Of a DNA stretch of 64,000 nt, positions 1-8,126 are shown one piece after another. Source of the DNA: Chryseomicrobium aureum. Lineage in GTDB: Bacteria; Bacillota; Bacilli; Bacillales_A; Planococcaceae. The DNA is taken from contig NZ_JAFBFG010000002.1 of assembly GCF_016909155.1 (NCBI RefSeq), forward strand, positions 1 to 64,000, read 5' to 3'. Both the position numbers and the translations under genes were made by a program. The notes below the pieces were generated by a model that made no database searches, was not told the origin of the DNA, and saw only the letters and a list, made by a program, of their open reading frames with translations. Position 1 is the stretch's first letter, and each line of letters opens with the position of its first letter.

Positions 1-305
1 CGTCTTTTCCTTTCTTCAGGTTTGTTAAGGACATTATATCCGTCAATTCCTGGACAAACAATACCGTCAACAAATTGACGTTTTTAATCAGCATTTACAG
101 TTGGTACATAGAAATGTACGAAGGTAATGATATTTACTTGAATTCGAATAGAATTGCAGTGATTGACTATGACAATAGCTTAATTGCATTAATCGAATTT
201 GACGACAATGAAGTGAATTTCATTGAAAGTGGCTATGCCCTTCGACCAAAAATTCGATTTGCCGATAAAACTATCGTATTTCCTGATATGCCGGAAGAAG
301 ACTGA
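1..305 (+). CDS. Hypothetical protein, C-terminal part, open at the window edge
   Basis: The reading frame is open from the left edge to a TGA at 303-305, so this may be the 3' end of a longer gene. Inside the window the only starts are a TTG at 75 and an ATG at 114, neither with a convincing Shine-Dalgarno sequence. The readable tail of about 76 residues is acidic and looks like alternating beta strands, ending in PEED. I do not recognise the family. A repeat element begins about 70 bases downstream. Confidence 0.4.
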   Translation, partial: SFPFFRFVKDIISVNSWTNNTVNKLTFLISIYSWYIEMYEGNDIYLNSNRIAVIDYDNSLIALIEFDDNEVNFIESGYALRPKIRFADKTIVFPDMPEED

Positions 306-377
306 GGACGACTACTAAACAAAGAATCCTATAAAGTATTGAAGCGATAGCATTCTGCTTGAAATGCCAAAACCCGA

Positions 378-599
378 TCTGTCTTACGCCAGAACGGGTT
401 CTTTTTCTAGATTAGATGCGTGCATTCGAACTTATTATGCGGAGGGGCAAGGTGGGCGATAGCCCACCGCAGCCCCGTTCCTCATTCCGGGGACAGACAG
501 CGACACCATTCTGGATTTGGGGCAGACACCATTGGAGGCGAAGCCGAACAATTGTGACTGTATCAAAGCCGCGATAGAATTGTGGCGATGCCTGTCCCC
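378..599. repeat. Dispersed repeat family A, copy 1 (222 bp)
   Basis: This stretch is repeated almost base for base at 2487-2708, in the same orientation and with the same length. It holds a GC-rich hairpin (GGTGGGCGATAGCCCACC), an internal GGGGACAGAC and a terminal CCTGTCCCC, which together form an imperfect inverted repeat. It has no credible gene of its own. The TGTCCC ends resemble short palindromic elements moved by REP-associated (Y1) transposases. That link is inference, because no transposase gene lies in the window. It fills most of the gap between 306 and 644. Confidence 0.85.
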
Positions 600-644
600 A
601 CTAACAATGACTCTTAATAAATCCAAGCTATTGGAGGATTCACT

Positions 645-860
645 ATGAAAAATACCACGCTGAGAGCCATCTGGATTCTCCCAAATATCTTTCTATACCT
701 ACTGTTCATTGGAGTGACCACTTTTGTCGTCGTTAATGCGGATGGCTTACGAGAAATCAATCGCATGGGTATCTGGGTTGTGTATCTGATGCTATTACTA
801 GCAGTAGCAATTTTCGGTAGTTTTCCCATTAGGTCTTGGATCAAGGAAGGGAAGATATAA
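645..860 (+). CDS. Small membrane protein, unknown
   Basis: This encodes 71 residues with two strong hydrophobic segments (about residues 8-29 and 43-62) and a basic C-terminus (SWIKEGKI), so a two-helix inner-membrane protein is likely. The ATG has a good Shine-Dalgarno (TTGGAGG) 7 bases upstream. It begins 45 bases after repeat A copy 1, which may have separated it from its original promoter. I do not recognise the family. Confidence 0.65.
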   Translation: MKNTTLRAIWILPNIFLYLLFIGVTTFVVVNADGLREINRMGIWVVYLMLLLAVAIFGSFPIRSWIKEGKI

Positions 861-877
861 AAGAACTGTATGTTTAT

Positions 878-1333
878 TTATATATTTTCTTCGGCAATTT
901 TCTTCAACCCTTCAGCACGACTCACTATAAATTCCCGCATATATCTTTCTAAAAATAACTTATCAGCTACAATGCCTACTACTCCCAAAGGCGATTTGTA
1001 AGAAAAAGTATCTTTCATTATGGTACCAGTGCCGCTTTCTACAAATTCATGTATATGAGTAAATGAGTGGAATGCGCCTTTGACCATAGCATCTACGAAT
1101 CGATAAGGCCTATCCATCTCAGTGATTTTAGCCGTCAACTGTTGTCGTACTCCGAGATGTGTAGCTTCCCAAGTAACTGTCTGTCCTTTTTCAATGAGGC
1201 CGCTTGTAACTCCAGCTACTGCTCGTTCATTGGTTTTGCCAGTAGTTTGTATATGTACATCGATGTTTCGAGCAAGGTCAAAACAAACTGTAATTGGTGC
1301 ATGAATAAAAATTTCGTGATGAATTATAGGCAT
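878..1333 (-). CDS. SRPBCC-family protein (START/Bet v1-like fold)
   Basis: The 151-residue protein begins with the pattern usual for the SRPBCC ligand-binding superfamily (HHEIFIHAPITVCFDLARNI, residues 5-24). Mid-protein it has the typical 'W-E-A-x-H' strand and 'H-x-H-E-F' strand, then a long C-terminal helix with ERYMREF. These proteins bind hydrophobic ligands in a deep cavity, but the ligand is unknown here. It has no signal peptide and should be cytoplasmic. It lies upstream of the membrane protein/lipoprotein pair on the same strand but is separated from them by about 50 bases. Confidence 0.75.
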   Translation of the reverse strand: MPIIHHEIFIHAPITVCFDLARNIDVHIQTTGKTNERAVAGVTSGLIEKGQTVTWEATHLGVRQQLTAKITEMDRPYRFVDAMVKGAFHSFTHIHEFVESGTGTIMKDTFSYKSPLGVVGIVADKLFLERYMREFIVSRAEGLKKIAEENI

Positions 1334-1386
1334 CTTAACTCACTCTTTCTAGTCAATTCTTTTAATAGCCTAGGATTTCATAGGTC

Positions 1387-1659
1387 TCAAATCTCTCCTC
1401 CAAATAAATACGTTAAAAAAGCAAGAAATAGCCCGCCAAGGACCAATGGTGATAAAGCGACGTATTTCATGAATCCCGGCTCTTTTTTGACGAACGCATA
1501 GACAGCCAAACTCATCCCGATGAGATAGATGAAAAACCCAATTGGGATCCAAAGCATCGAATGTGGTCCTAAATAGTCGATGTTAAATGGCGGAAAAATC
1601 ATATAGGCAATGAAGAGACCGAGGATGCTGATAATGAAAGATGAGATGCTTAGTTTCAT
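1387..1659 (-). CDS. Small three-helix membrane protein, unknown
   Basis: This encodes 90 residues with hydrophobic segments at about 5-22, 35-57 and 65-86. Its ATG overlaps the stop of the preceding lipoprotein gene by four bases (ATGA, 1656-1659), so the two are translationally coupled and form a small operon. No family was recognised. A helper role for the lipoprotein is possible but is inference from the coupling only. Confidence 0.65.
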   Translation of the reverse strand: MKLSISSFIISILGLFIAYMIFPPFNIDYLGPHSMLWIPIGFFIYLIGMSLAVYAFVKKEPGFMKYVALSPLVLGGLFLAFLTYLFGGEI

Positions 1660-2063
1660 TGATTTTCCTCCTCAGAAGATAGTGGATAAGATGCTAACTC
1701 CAAATGGCCAGTGATATCTCCAGAGCAGTCTTTCAACAGAAATGAAATACTCTCCTCAAAACCTTGTTGTTCAGCAGACAGACAAGTGAATTTTTCAATC
1801 GTTCGCCAGCCTACATATGTACCCACATGAATTTCAGATCCATTGAATCGCAATTTCGTGACGATTTCTTCGCCTTCTTCCCCATAACGTACATAGTCTA
1901 CCTGGTCAGAGATACCAGCTTCTATATTTTTAATGAATGCCCCAAAATACTCGTCATTTTCAAAGTTACCACCTTGGTGCTCGATTACATCCGGAATATT
2001 CTCAAACTGGCAGCCTGCTAAAAGTATCAACAGAAACATTCCAAACAAACTTAATTTTTTCAT
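1656..2063 (-). CDS. Lipoprotein, DUF4362-like
   Basis: The 135-residue precursor has a signal peptide with a lipobox (LLILLAGC, Cys18), so the mature protein should be anchored to the outer face of the membrane. The body (DVIEHQGGNFENDEYFGAF, then D-Y-V-R-Y-x-E-E-G and a late CSGDITG) resembles the DUF4362 family of Bacillus lipoproteins, whose function is unknown. Two cysteines in the mature part (in FTCLS and KDCSG) could form a disulfide. It is coupled to the downstream membrane protein gene by an ATGA overlap. Confidence 0.65.
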   Translation of the reverse strand: MKKLSLFGMFLLILLAGCQFENIPDVIEHQGGNFENDEYFGAFIKNIEAGISDQVDYVRYGEEGEEIVTKLRFNGSEIHVGTYVGWRTIEKFTCLSAEQQGFEESISFLLKDCSGDITGHLELASYPLSSEEENQ

Positions 2064-2175
2064 GCAGCACTTCCTTAAACTAGTTTGTGATAAAGTTATT
2101 CATAATGCTATATTCGTTAACAACTATGGGAAATCCTTCAATGTTATTCAGATGAATGAAAATGAGGTGAGGTGA

Positions 2176-2397
2176 GTGGGAGCAGAGATTTTCGGAACAA
2201 TTATTCTATGGATTTTAGGACTTTTAGTTTTACATTTTGTGATTTATACAGCTGTGAGAGATGGTATAAATAAATCAGTTGTAGGCCAGTACATTAATGA
2301 GACGAAAAGGTACCTGTCCCAAAAACAATTCGGACAATCAAGACTATTCATCGGATATGCAAAAAGAACCCGCATTCCTGCGTTGGAAAGCGGATAA
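2176..2397 (+). CDS. Small membrane protein whose C-terminus is supplied by repeat B
   Basis: A GTG start follows GAGGTGAGGTGA. Residues 1-45 (one membrane helix, then IYTAVRDGINKSVVGQYINE) look like a small single-span membrane protein. From residue 46 (about base 2309) the sequence is entirely that of the dispersed repeat B, which supplies YLSQKQ... and the stop codon. The present 73-residue product is therefore probably a chimera, or a gene that lost its true end when the element inserted. Confidence 0.5.
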   Translation: MGAEIFGTIILWILGLLVLHFVIYTAVRDGINKSVVGQYINETKRYLSQKQFGQSRLFIGYAKRTRIPALESG

Positions 2398-2454
2398 ACA
2401 TAAATAATGTTGAAGTTGTGTGGGGTCCAGGTACCTTTTGGGAGTCGTTTCCAT
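2309..2454. repeat. Dispersed repeat family B, copy 1 (about 146 bp)
   Basis: This closely matches 18824-18970 and 20586-20734. It begins GTACCTGTCCCAAAAACAAT and ends CAGGTACCTTTTGGGAG, so both ends carry GGTACC and a CCCAAAA/TTTTGGG pair. This copy has diverged most from the other two. It lies inside the reading frame that starts at 2176, and 32 bases before repeat A copy 2. Confidence 0.85.
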
Positions 2455-2486
2455 CTCTAGTTTCTGCACGTACCAGGCATCTTTAA

Positions 2487-2708
2487 TCTGTCTTACACAA
2501 GAACAGGTTCTTTTTCTAGATTAGAGGAGTGCAGTCGTATTAATGATGCGGAGGGGCAAGGTGGGCGATAGCCCGCCGCAGCCCCGTTCCTCATTCCGGG
2601 GACAGACAGCGACACCATTCTGGATTTGGGACAGACACCATTGGAGGCAAAGCCGAACAATTGTGGCTGTATCAAAGCCGCGATAGAATTGTGGCGATGC
2701 CTGTCCCC
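2487..2708. repeat. Dispersed repeat family A, copy 2 (222 bp)
   Basis: Same length and orientation as 378-599, with most differences in the first 65 bases. The GGGGACAGAC...CCTGTCCCC portion is nearly unchanged. The gap from 2398 to 2833 holds only this element, the end of repeat B copy 1 and about 125 bases of AT-rich sequence in which I see nothing further. Confidence 0.85.
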
Positions 2709-2833
2709 TGCAAACGATTCACTTCAAAACACTTAAGTTCAAAATCACAACACATCCCTAAGAAAGTACAGCAGTAAACAGTCAAAGTACAGCAACAAAC
2801 TATATCTTCCAGTAGTAAATCCTATTAAGGTGA

Positions 2834-3367
2834 TTAAACAAGATCTCGCTTTTCAAAGATCTCTTTCACAAACGTCTCTTTAAACTCTGTATATTCTTGA
2901 ATCCCGGAAGAAGCTGTCTCTAAATAATCTAGCTTTATAGCCAAATACTGTTGTCGAGCTTCTTCATTAGTATTTAAATAATCACGGAAGAAAAGCAAAT
3001 TTCGCCAGATTTCACCGTCGAAGTCGACAAGATGAATATAATGCGTCTTCACGGCATACGTGTCATCCGCAAACTTCGCGAGCACAATCTCATTCGGACG
3101 TTCCACACGCAAGCGCAGGAAACCTGCAGACTGCAGCGCCTTGAAAAACTCACGATCAACCGATTCAATAGAGTCTACCCCGACCACCATATCTAAAATG
3201 GGTTTAGCTGCCATTCTATTTATTGCTGTGCTTCCAACATGTTCAATCTGGTGAGGGAGAAGAGATGTGGCTTGCAGAAGTTGTTCTTTCACACGTGCGA
3301 ATTCCTCTTGCCACTCTGTTGTATACTCTACCAATCGTACTTCATTATTCTCCAAGCCTAATTTCAT
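2834..3367 (-). CDS. GrpB family protein (UPF0157)
   Basis: The 177-residue protein has the family's layout: an N-terminal VEYTTEWQEEF, the signature HVGSTAI (residues 43-49) followed by KPILDMVV (residues 55-62), and a later H-Y-I-H-L-V segment. The family belongs to the nucleotidyltransferase superfamily fold. The GSTAI and D-M-V residues occupy the place of the catalytic G-S...D motif, but the biochemical reaction is not established. The length is normal. It is monocistronic between repeat-rich DNA and a small membrane protein gene. Confidence 0.85.
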   Translation of the reverse strand: MKLGLENNEVRLVEYTTEWQEEFARVKEQLLQATSLLPHQIEHVGSTAINRMAAKPILDMVVGVDSIESVDREFFKALQSAGFLRLRVERPNEIVLAKFADDTYAVKTHYIHLVDFDGEIWRNLLFFRDYLNTNEEARQQYLAIKLDYLETASSGIQEYTEFKETFVKEIFEKRDLV

Positions 3368-3387
3368 TCAGTTCACTCCTAAACGAT

Positions 3388-3687
3388 TTACTCAATTGTT
3401 GTTTGGTTGTGCTTTATTTCTTTTACATAGTTGCGGACATCTCTAATCAACGCAACTACTAGAATTAGAACTACAACACTTACAATCGCTAGCTGGGCAG
3501 GAAAGTTCGTCTGCATATAGCTAAATTGTGTAGCTATAAAGTAACCGAGAACTCCAAGTAATCCAAGCGTAGTCAAAACAGAAATCAAATTTTGTTTTGA
3601 CTTGAAGAAAAATGAACTAACCAGTTTTAGAAAAAGCACTGCGGCTATAGACCAGAGAAATGTAACGGCTGCATTTGCGAAATCCAT
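3388..3687 (-). CDS. Small membrane protein, unknown
   Basis: I chose the second ATG because AAAGG lies nine bases before it; an ATG at 3696 is the alternative. The product of about 99 residues has three hydrophobic segments (near 8-25, 34-52 and 62-80) and a charged tail (RDVRNYVKEIKHNQTTIE). It precedes the GrpB gene by 20 bases on the same strand, so they may be co-transcribed. The family was not recognised. Confidence 0.6.
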   Translation of the reverse strand: MDFANAAVTFLWSIAAVLFLKLVSSFFFKSKQNLISVLTTLGLLGVLGYFIATQFSYMQTNFPAQLAIVSVVVLILVVALIRDVRNYVKEIKHNQTTIE

Positions 3688-3785
3688 AGTTATCATCCTT
3701 TGCGAATTTTTACCATCTTATTACTACTATACGTTATTTTGGGTGGTGGATTTCGGCAAATATGAGTAGAATTCTAATAATACTC

Positions 3786-3821
3786 AAAAAAAGACTCGAA
3801 CTGCTACTGCAGTTCGAGTTT
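3786..3821 (-). terminator. Intrinsic terminator of the retron/helicase operon
   Basis: A perfect 11-bp stem (ACTCGAACTGC, 3794-3804, with GCAGTTCGAGT, 3809-3819) has a 4-base loop. Read on the minus strand it is followed by a run of seven T. It lies just past the stop codon of the 962-residue helicase gene. Confidence 0.85.
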
Positions 3822-3831
3822 GAAGTAAAAT

Positions 3832-6720
3832 TCATTCATGCGTCAAATAATGATACAAATTAAACTCCACAGGCTGCTCAAACTTCATAGTCATCGTCAC
3901 AACCGGAGTTGGTTGACCGTTCTTATCTGTCATATATTCTTGCTCTAGCGTATCTAGCAGAATATCTACTTTGCCAAGATAATAAAAGTCTTTTCCTTCA
4001 TCATTATCCTTTTTGATAAAGAAATGAAGTTCATCGCCCTGTTTATAACCTGTGAGTAACTTTTGAATTTCATTGGATGTCAGTTTACGATTGCTCCGTG
4101 AAAACCACTTAAAATGTGCAACATCAATAAATTCATCACCATATGCAATCGTTGAGTCAATTTCATCAGATTTGTGATACGTGACGAAGATAGGACAAGT
4201 ATTGTGTTTATGCTTATACCCATACATCGTAGAAGATTCATCTTGCTGCCAGTTCAATAAACGCGCTGCATCTTTTCGCGTGTATTTTTTATAAAGCGTC
4301 AATGTGCGTGAAGTATCATACCTCTCCGCTTTACGAAGACCTGTTTTGATCAAATCAAAATAGCGATGTCTGAATAAAGGCTGTTTCAAAGCTTTTCTAA
4401 GAGCATAGCTAGTGGTAATCGTTTGATTCTCTAATTCGATTAAAGGCGAGTGCCCATATCGTTTTTTGCTAGCAGATGTGAAAAATGAAAGAGTCAGCAC
4501 ATCCATTACAGACTGAATAGTAGTAGATGAATGCAACAAATCATCGTTTGCGAGATTATCCGCTAATTGTTTCAATTCAATCGATCCCTGTTCCGCTAAA
4601 TGTTGAAGTACATATAACTCATGCTTTCTTTTTCCATTGAGTAACTCTTGTGAGATAAACGAAAGTAGTGCTTGTTCTTGCTCGCTTAATAAAGAGGGGG
4701 TTCCAGTTACTTTTGCTAAAAAAGCATCATAATGAGAGAAATGTTCAAGAATCGTTTCAGGATCTAAAGAGTTTTGTTCTAGGAAATCAAATAAATCTGG
4801 AGTTCTTCCTAGGCGATTTTCTAGATTTAAATAATACTCTTTAAGATTTTTAAAATGATCAATCCGAGCAGTATTAATTGACCTGTAAATTTGTTCTTTT
4901 GCAATCTGTTCAAATAGAACTGTTGATGCACCTTTAATATAACTAGTGTCGGCAACAGAGCGACGAATCGTATCTTTATTTAAAGAAGAATCACCTGATA
5001 ACGCCATCGGAATGAGATAGTTATTTTTATAATTTCCAATGAAATCAATGATAGTTACATAGTCTTTCGAAGGATGCTTGCGAAGCCCACGTCCTAATTG
5101 TTGAATGAAAATAATGCTCGATTGTGTCTGGCGCAGCATCACGACTTGGTTAATGCTCGGAATGTCGATTCCTTCATTGAAAATATCGACAGTAATAATA
5201 TAATCTAGTTGCCCAGTCTCGAGTTCATCAACTGTTGCCAATCGCTGTTCCATGGAGTCCGAGCCAGCTAAAGCTTTTGTCCGGTAACCACGGAGATTTA
5301 ATTGCTTAGACAGTTCTTTTGCTTCCTCAATTCGACTGCAGAACATGAGCCCCCGAACAGAATCACCTGCATACCCGTAATAACTGATCTTCTCGATCAG
5401 GTGATCAATCCTTGCATTGGAAATTAGTGCATTGAATGAAACATCTTCATCGAGTAGCTGTCCATCTAATTCAATGTCTGTTACGCCGAAATAATGGAAG
5501 GTACTTAATAAATCTTCTTCTAATGCTTCTTGAAGTCGAATTTCATAGGCTACATTGTACTGGAAGAGTTCGAAAATATTCCACGCATCTGTTCGCTCTG
5601 GGGTAGCTGTCATTCCAAGTAAGAAATCTGGCGTGAAATAATCGATCACACGTTGATATGATTCGGCACCTGCACGGTGAACTTCGTCGATGATTATGTA
5701 GTCAAAGTGGTTCTTGTCTATTTGATTAAATACGTTTGGTTTGGATAGAGTTTGAACCGTGGCAAAGACGTATTTTGCATCTGTATTTTTCTCAGAACCG
5801 GTTAAAAATCCAAATTGCTCATCATGTGCACCAAGCACACGCATGAAATCAGCTTTTGCTTGTTTTAAGATTTGTTCTCGATGCACGATAAATAACATGC
5901 GTTTGGGAGCAGCAGCCCGCACGTCAAATGCAGAAAGATATGTCTTTCCTGTACCAGTTGCAGATACTACTAATGCACGATTTTCTTGTTGTCTCATACT
6001 AGCAAGGCTTTCAAGAGCGCGAGTTTGCATTTTGTTTGGTTCGATTTGTGCAGCTACTTCTAATGGGTTCGTTTTATAAATTCTTTCATCAGGTTCAATG
6101 GCGGTAAGTAATTTTTGACGTTCAACTGTTTCAATATACCTTTCGGTGTATCTTTGAATCCATTCTGTAGAGAGCGGTGCTGCTGTATCCCATACGTCTT
6201 TAAATTGATGTATGAAATGACGAATTAAGTCTCCGTTTTCATTAGAAGTTAGCCGGATGTTCCATTCATAATTTACTTTTAATGCATTGGCCGTTAAATT
6301 TGAACTTCCAACAATCATAGAATATGTATATTCATGTTCAAAAATATAGCCTTTCGCATGAAACCCTTTTAAAGATGTTAGGCGAACTTCTACATTTGGA
6401 ATGTTCAAAAGCTCCTGGAACACTTTGGGTTTATTAAATTCTAAGAAAGTAGACGTGAGGATCTTCCCTGAGATTCCTTTTAAATGTAAATCATGAAGGG
6501 CAGCTTTTAATGTGGCCAACCCGGATTCTGTAATGAAAGCTACTGAAAAGAAGAATGATTTACAAATTTGTAGATCTTCTAAAAGTGTTGTTAAGACTGC
6601 CTCTCCACCACTTGTTTGGTTTAAAAGTAACTGTGGTTTTAGAGTGTCATGGGCTGCAATTTGATGATTAATAAATCCTTTTTCTAATGACTGCTTAAGT
6701 TGCTCATTTGAATAACTCAT
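3832..6720 (-). CDS. PLD-like nuclease / DEAH helicase / DUF3427 protein
   Basis: 962 residues in three parts. Residues about 40-180 are a phospholipase-D-like domain with H121-x-K123 and GSSN (138-141). Residues about 225-560 are a superfamily 2 helicase with Walker A ATGTGKT (254-260), DEVH (345-348), TAT (371-373) and motif VI QLGRGLR (541-547). The remaining ~400 residues match the DUF3427 type of C-terminus. Such proteins are thought to process DNA in repair or phage defence. Its start overlaps the Nudix stop (ATGA, 6717-6720), so the two are coupled. It is the last gene before the terminator. Family and domains are clear; the biological role is inference. Confidence 0.9.
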   Translation of the reverse strand: MSYSNEQLKQSLEKGFINHQIAAHDTLKPQLLLNQTSGGEAVLTTLLEDLQICKSFFFSVAFITESGLATLKAALHDLHLKGISGKILTSTFLEFNKPKVFQELLNIPNVEVRLTSLKGFHAKGYIFEHEYTYSMIVGSSNLTANALKVNYEWNIRLTSNENGDLIRHFIHQFKDVWDTAAPLSTEWIQRYTERYIETVERQKLLTAIEPDERIYKTNPLEVAAQIEPNKMQTRALESLASMRQQENRALVVSATGTGKTYLSAFDVRAAAPKRMLFIVHREQILKQAKADFMRVLGAHDEQFGFLTGSEKNTDAKYVFATVQTLSKPNVFNQIDKNHFDYIIIDEVHRAGAESYQRVIDYFTPDFLLGMTATPERTDAWNIFELFQYNVAYEIRLQEALEEDLLSTFHYFGVTDIELDGQLLDEDVSFNALISNARIDHLIEKISYYGYAGDSVRGLMFCSRIEEAKELSKQLNLRGYRTKALAGSDSMEQRLATVDELETGQLDYIITVDIFNEGIDIPSINQVVMLRQTQSSIIFIQQLGRGLRKHPSKDYVTIIDFIGNYKNNYLIPMALSGDSSLNKDTIRRSVADTSYIKGASTVLFEQIAKEQIYRSINTARIDHFKNLKEYYLNLENRLGRTPDLFDFLEQNSLDPETILEHFSHYDAFLAKVTGTPSLLSEQEQALLSFISQELLNGKRKHELYVLQHLAEQGSIELKQLADNLANDDLLHSSTTIQSVMDVLTLSFFTSASKKRYGHSPLIELENQTITTSYALRKALKQPLFRHRYFDLIKTGLRKAERYDTSRTLTLYKKYTRKDAARLLNWQQDESSTMYGYKHKHNTCPIFVTYHKSDEIDSTIAYGDEFIDVAHFKWFSRSNRKLTSNEIQKLLTGYKQGDELHFFIKKDNDEGKDFYYLGKVDILLDTLEQEYMTDKNGQPTPVVTMTMKFEQPVEFNLYHYLTHE

Positions 6721-7133
6721 ACTTGAACACCTTTAGAATTAAACTGCTTCTGGATTTTTTGAACTGCAGGAATATCTGCGGGTGCCCATTCTAGATTAGA
6801 AAGCTCATCAGCAGAGAGCCACTTATAGTCAGCATGTTCTGTTAAAACTGGTATGCCAGAGTGAATCGTAGAGTAAAAGGTGGTAAGTTGAATTGTAAAC
6901 GAATCATACTCATAATAAGTACTCTCAACTTCTTCTCCAACAGTTACCTCGATTTTTAGTTCTTCCATTAACTCACGCTTTAGTGTCTCTTTGGGAGATT
7001 CTCCAGGTTCAATCTTCCCTCCTGGAAACTCCCATAAGTTTGGAAGGCTCATTTGTGGAGAACGAAGTGCACAGAAGATTTGATTCGTTTCATTCACTAG
7101 TACAGCTCCAACAACATTCACGTGTTTTTTCAT
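6717..7133 (-). CDS. MutT-type Nudix hydrolase
   Basis: 138 residues with a full Nudix box (GGKIEPGE, then REL-x-EEL, residues 38-59), which binds Mg2+ and hydrolyses nucleoside diphosphates linked to another group. The N-terminus (VVGAVLVN) and the W-E-F-P-G-G entry resemble MutT/8-oxo-dGTP or CTP pyrophosphohydrolases. Translation is coupled to the PLD-helicase gene by a four-base overlap, and the gene follows the reverse transcriptase by 83 bases. In this setting it might act on nucleotides made or damaged during infection or reverse transcription, which is inference. Shine-Dalgarno is GAGGTGG. Confidence 0.88.
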   Translation of the reverse strand: MKKHVNVVGAVLVNETNQIFCALRSPQMSLPNLWEFPGGKIEPGESPKETLKRELMEELKIEVTVGEEVESTYYEYDSFTIQLTTFYSTIHSGIPVLTEHADYKWLSADELSNLEWAPADIPAVQKIQKQFNSKGVQV

Positions 7134-7216
7134 GATTCCACCTCATTAGCTACTTTTTCTTAAGTCTAGCAGCCAAACGAAGTAGGGGCCATAGTTTTTG
7201 TAAAATCGTGACAATT

Positions 7217-8101
7217 TCATTTTGGTTGAGGATGATAAGTTTCGATATAATGCTTTCTACCCTCTAAAACTTGAATGTATATTTCTGGAGAGCGACTTTC
7301 TCCAATTGCCTCCGTGTGACTCTTAATCCCAAATTTCTCACTATAATAAAGTTCCTGCCGCAATTTTCTCCGCGTATTCCTCGCAATTCCTAGTCTGTCA
7401 TTCACAACTAAACCAGTGACCATTTGTGTCGAGTGTCTGCGCATGACGCGTGTTTTCTTATTGTTAATTAGAAGTCGTTGAGGAGCCAAAATATTGTGTA
7501 GTTTGGCTAATAAGCGTTTAATGGAAAAATCACCAGAAAACACAAGATCATCTGCATAGCGAGTATAGCGAATTTTCTTCTCCGAACAATATCGAGCGAT
7601 CCGCTCATCAATTTTCCGCATGAGAATGTTCGACAAAGTGGGGCTTGTCGGAGCACCTTGAGGCAACCCACCCCTATAAGTTACTAACTTCGTTAAGATG
7701 ACTGTAACAGTTTCCGAGTACCCTTGTTGACGAAAGAAACGGAAGACAGAAGCTTCTTTTAAACTTCCAAAAAAGTCAGTGAGGTCTATGCGAACCACCA
7801 TTTGTTGATTTACATGAAAACGGGCCATTTCTTTTAAAGTGGCTCCTTTTTTATAAGCTTTTGCAAAGCGACTGACGGGATGAGGTGCTAAAAAGTTTTC
7901 TAAGATTTGATGCTGAATTTTCTTTAGTAATGGAGTTGGTGCTTCTATTGTTCGAAAGCCTCCTGTGCGTTTGGGAATCGAAAATGTTCGGTAATAGTGC
8001 TTTGGACGGTTCGTGAATTTATATAGGTTTTTTTCTGAGAGTTGAAAAAGAGTAAGTAAATCCTGAACAGTTAAGGTTGCTGGATTATGATTTAATTTCA
8101 T
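7217..8101 (-). CDS. Retron-type reverse transcriptase
   Basis: 294 residues from the ATG at 8101, chosen because AAAGGAGG lies 7 bases upstream. Upstream codons to 8140 would run into the RNA's a2 arm. Motifs: D106 in RIDLTDFFGS (motif A), LPQGAPTSPTLSN (146-158, the retron form of motif B), YADD (182-185, catalytic), NNKKTRVM (213-220), and VTG (228-230), a retron hallmark. The NAxxH motif is degenerate (MARFH, 92-96). The compact size, without maturase or endonuclease domains, argues against a group II intron or DGR enzyme. It is preceded by a matching structured RNA gene and followed by Nudix and PLD-helicase genes. Confidence 0.92.
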   Translation of the reverse strand: MKLNHNPATLTVQDLLTLFQLSEKNLYKFTNRPKHYYRTFSIPKRTGGFRTIEAPTPLLKKIQHQILENFLAPHPVSRFAKAYKKGATLKEMARFHVNQQMVVRIDLTDFFGSLKEASVFRFFRQQGYSETVTVILTKLVTYRGGLPQGAPTSPTLSNILMRKIDERIARYCSEKKIRYTRYADDLVFSGDFSIKRLLAKLHNILAPQRLLINNKKTRVMRRHSTQMVTGLVVNDRLGIARNTRRKLRQELYYSEKFGIKSHTEAIGESRSPEIYIQVLEGRKHYIETYHPQPK

Positions 8102-8126
8102 ACTAGCCCTCCTTTTATCCAACCGG

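Noticed and set aside
435-626. Minus-strand frames of 60-63 codons here and at 2493-2675 with similar products
   Set aside because: They are similar only because both are the same repeat A; no start signal.
7217-8101. Group II intron maturase or DGR reverse transcriptase
   Set aside because: No maturase or endonuclease domain, no intron ends or variable repeats, and the VTG and LPQGAPTSP motifs are of retron type.
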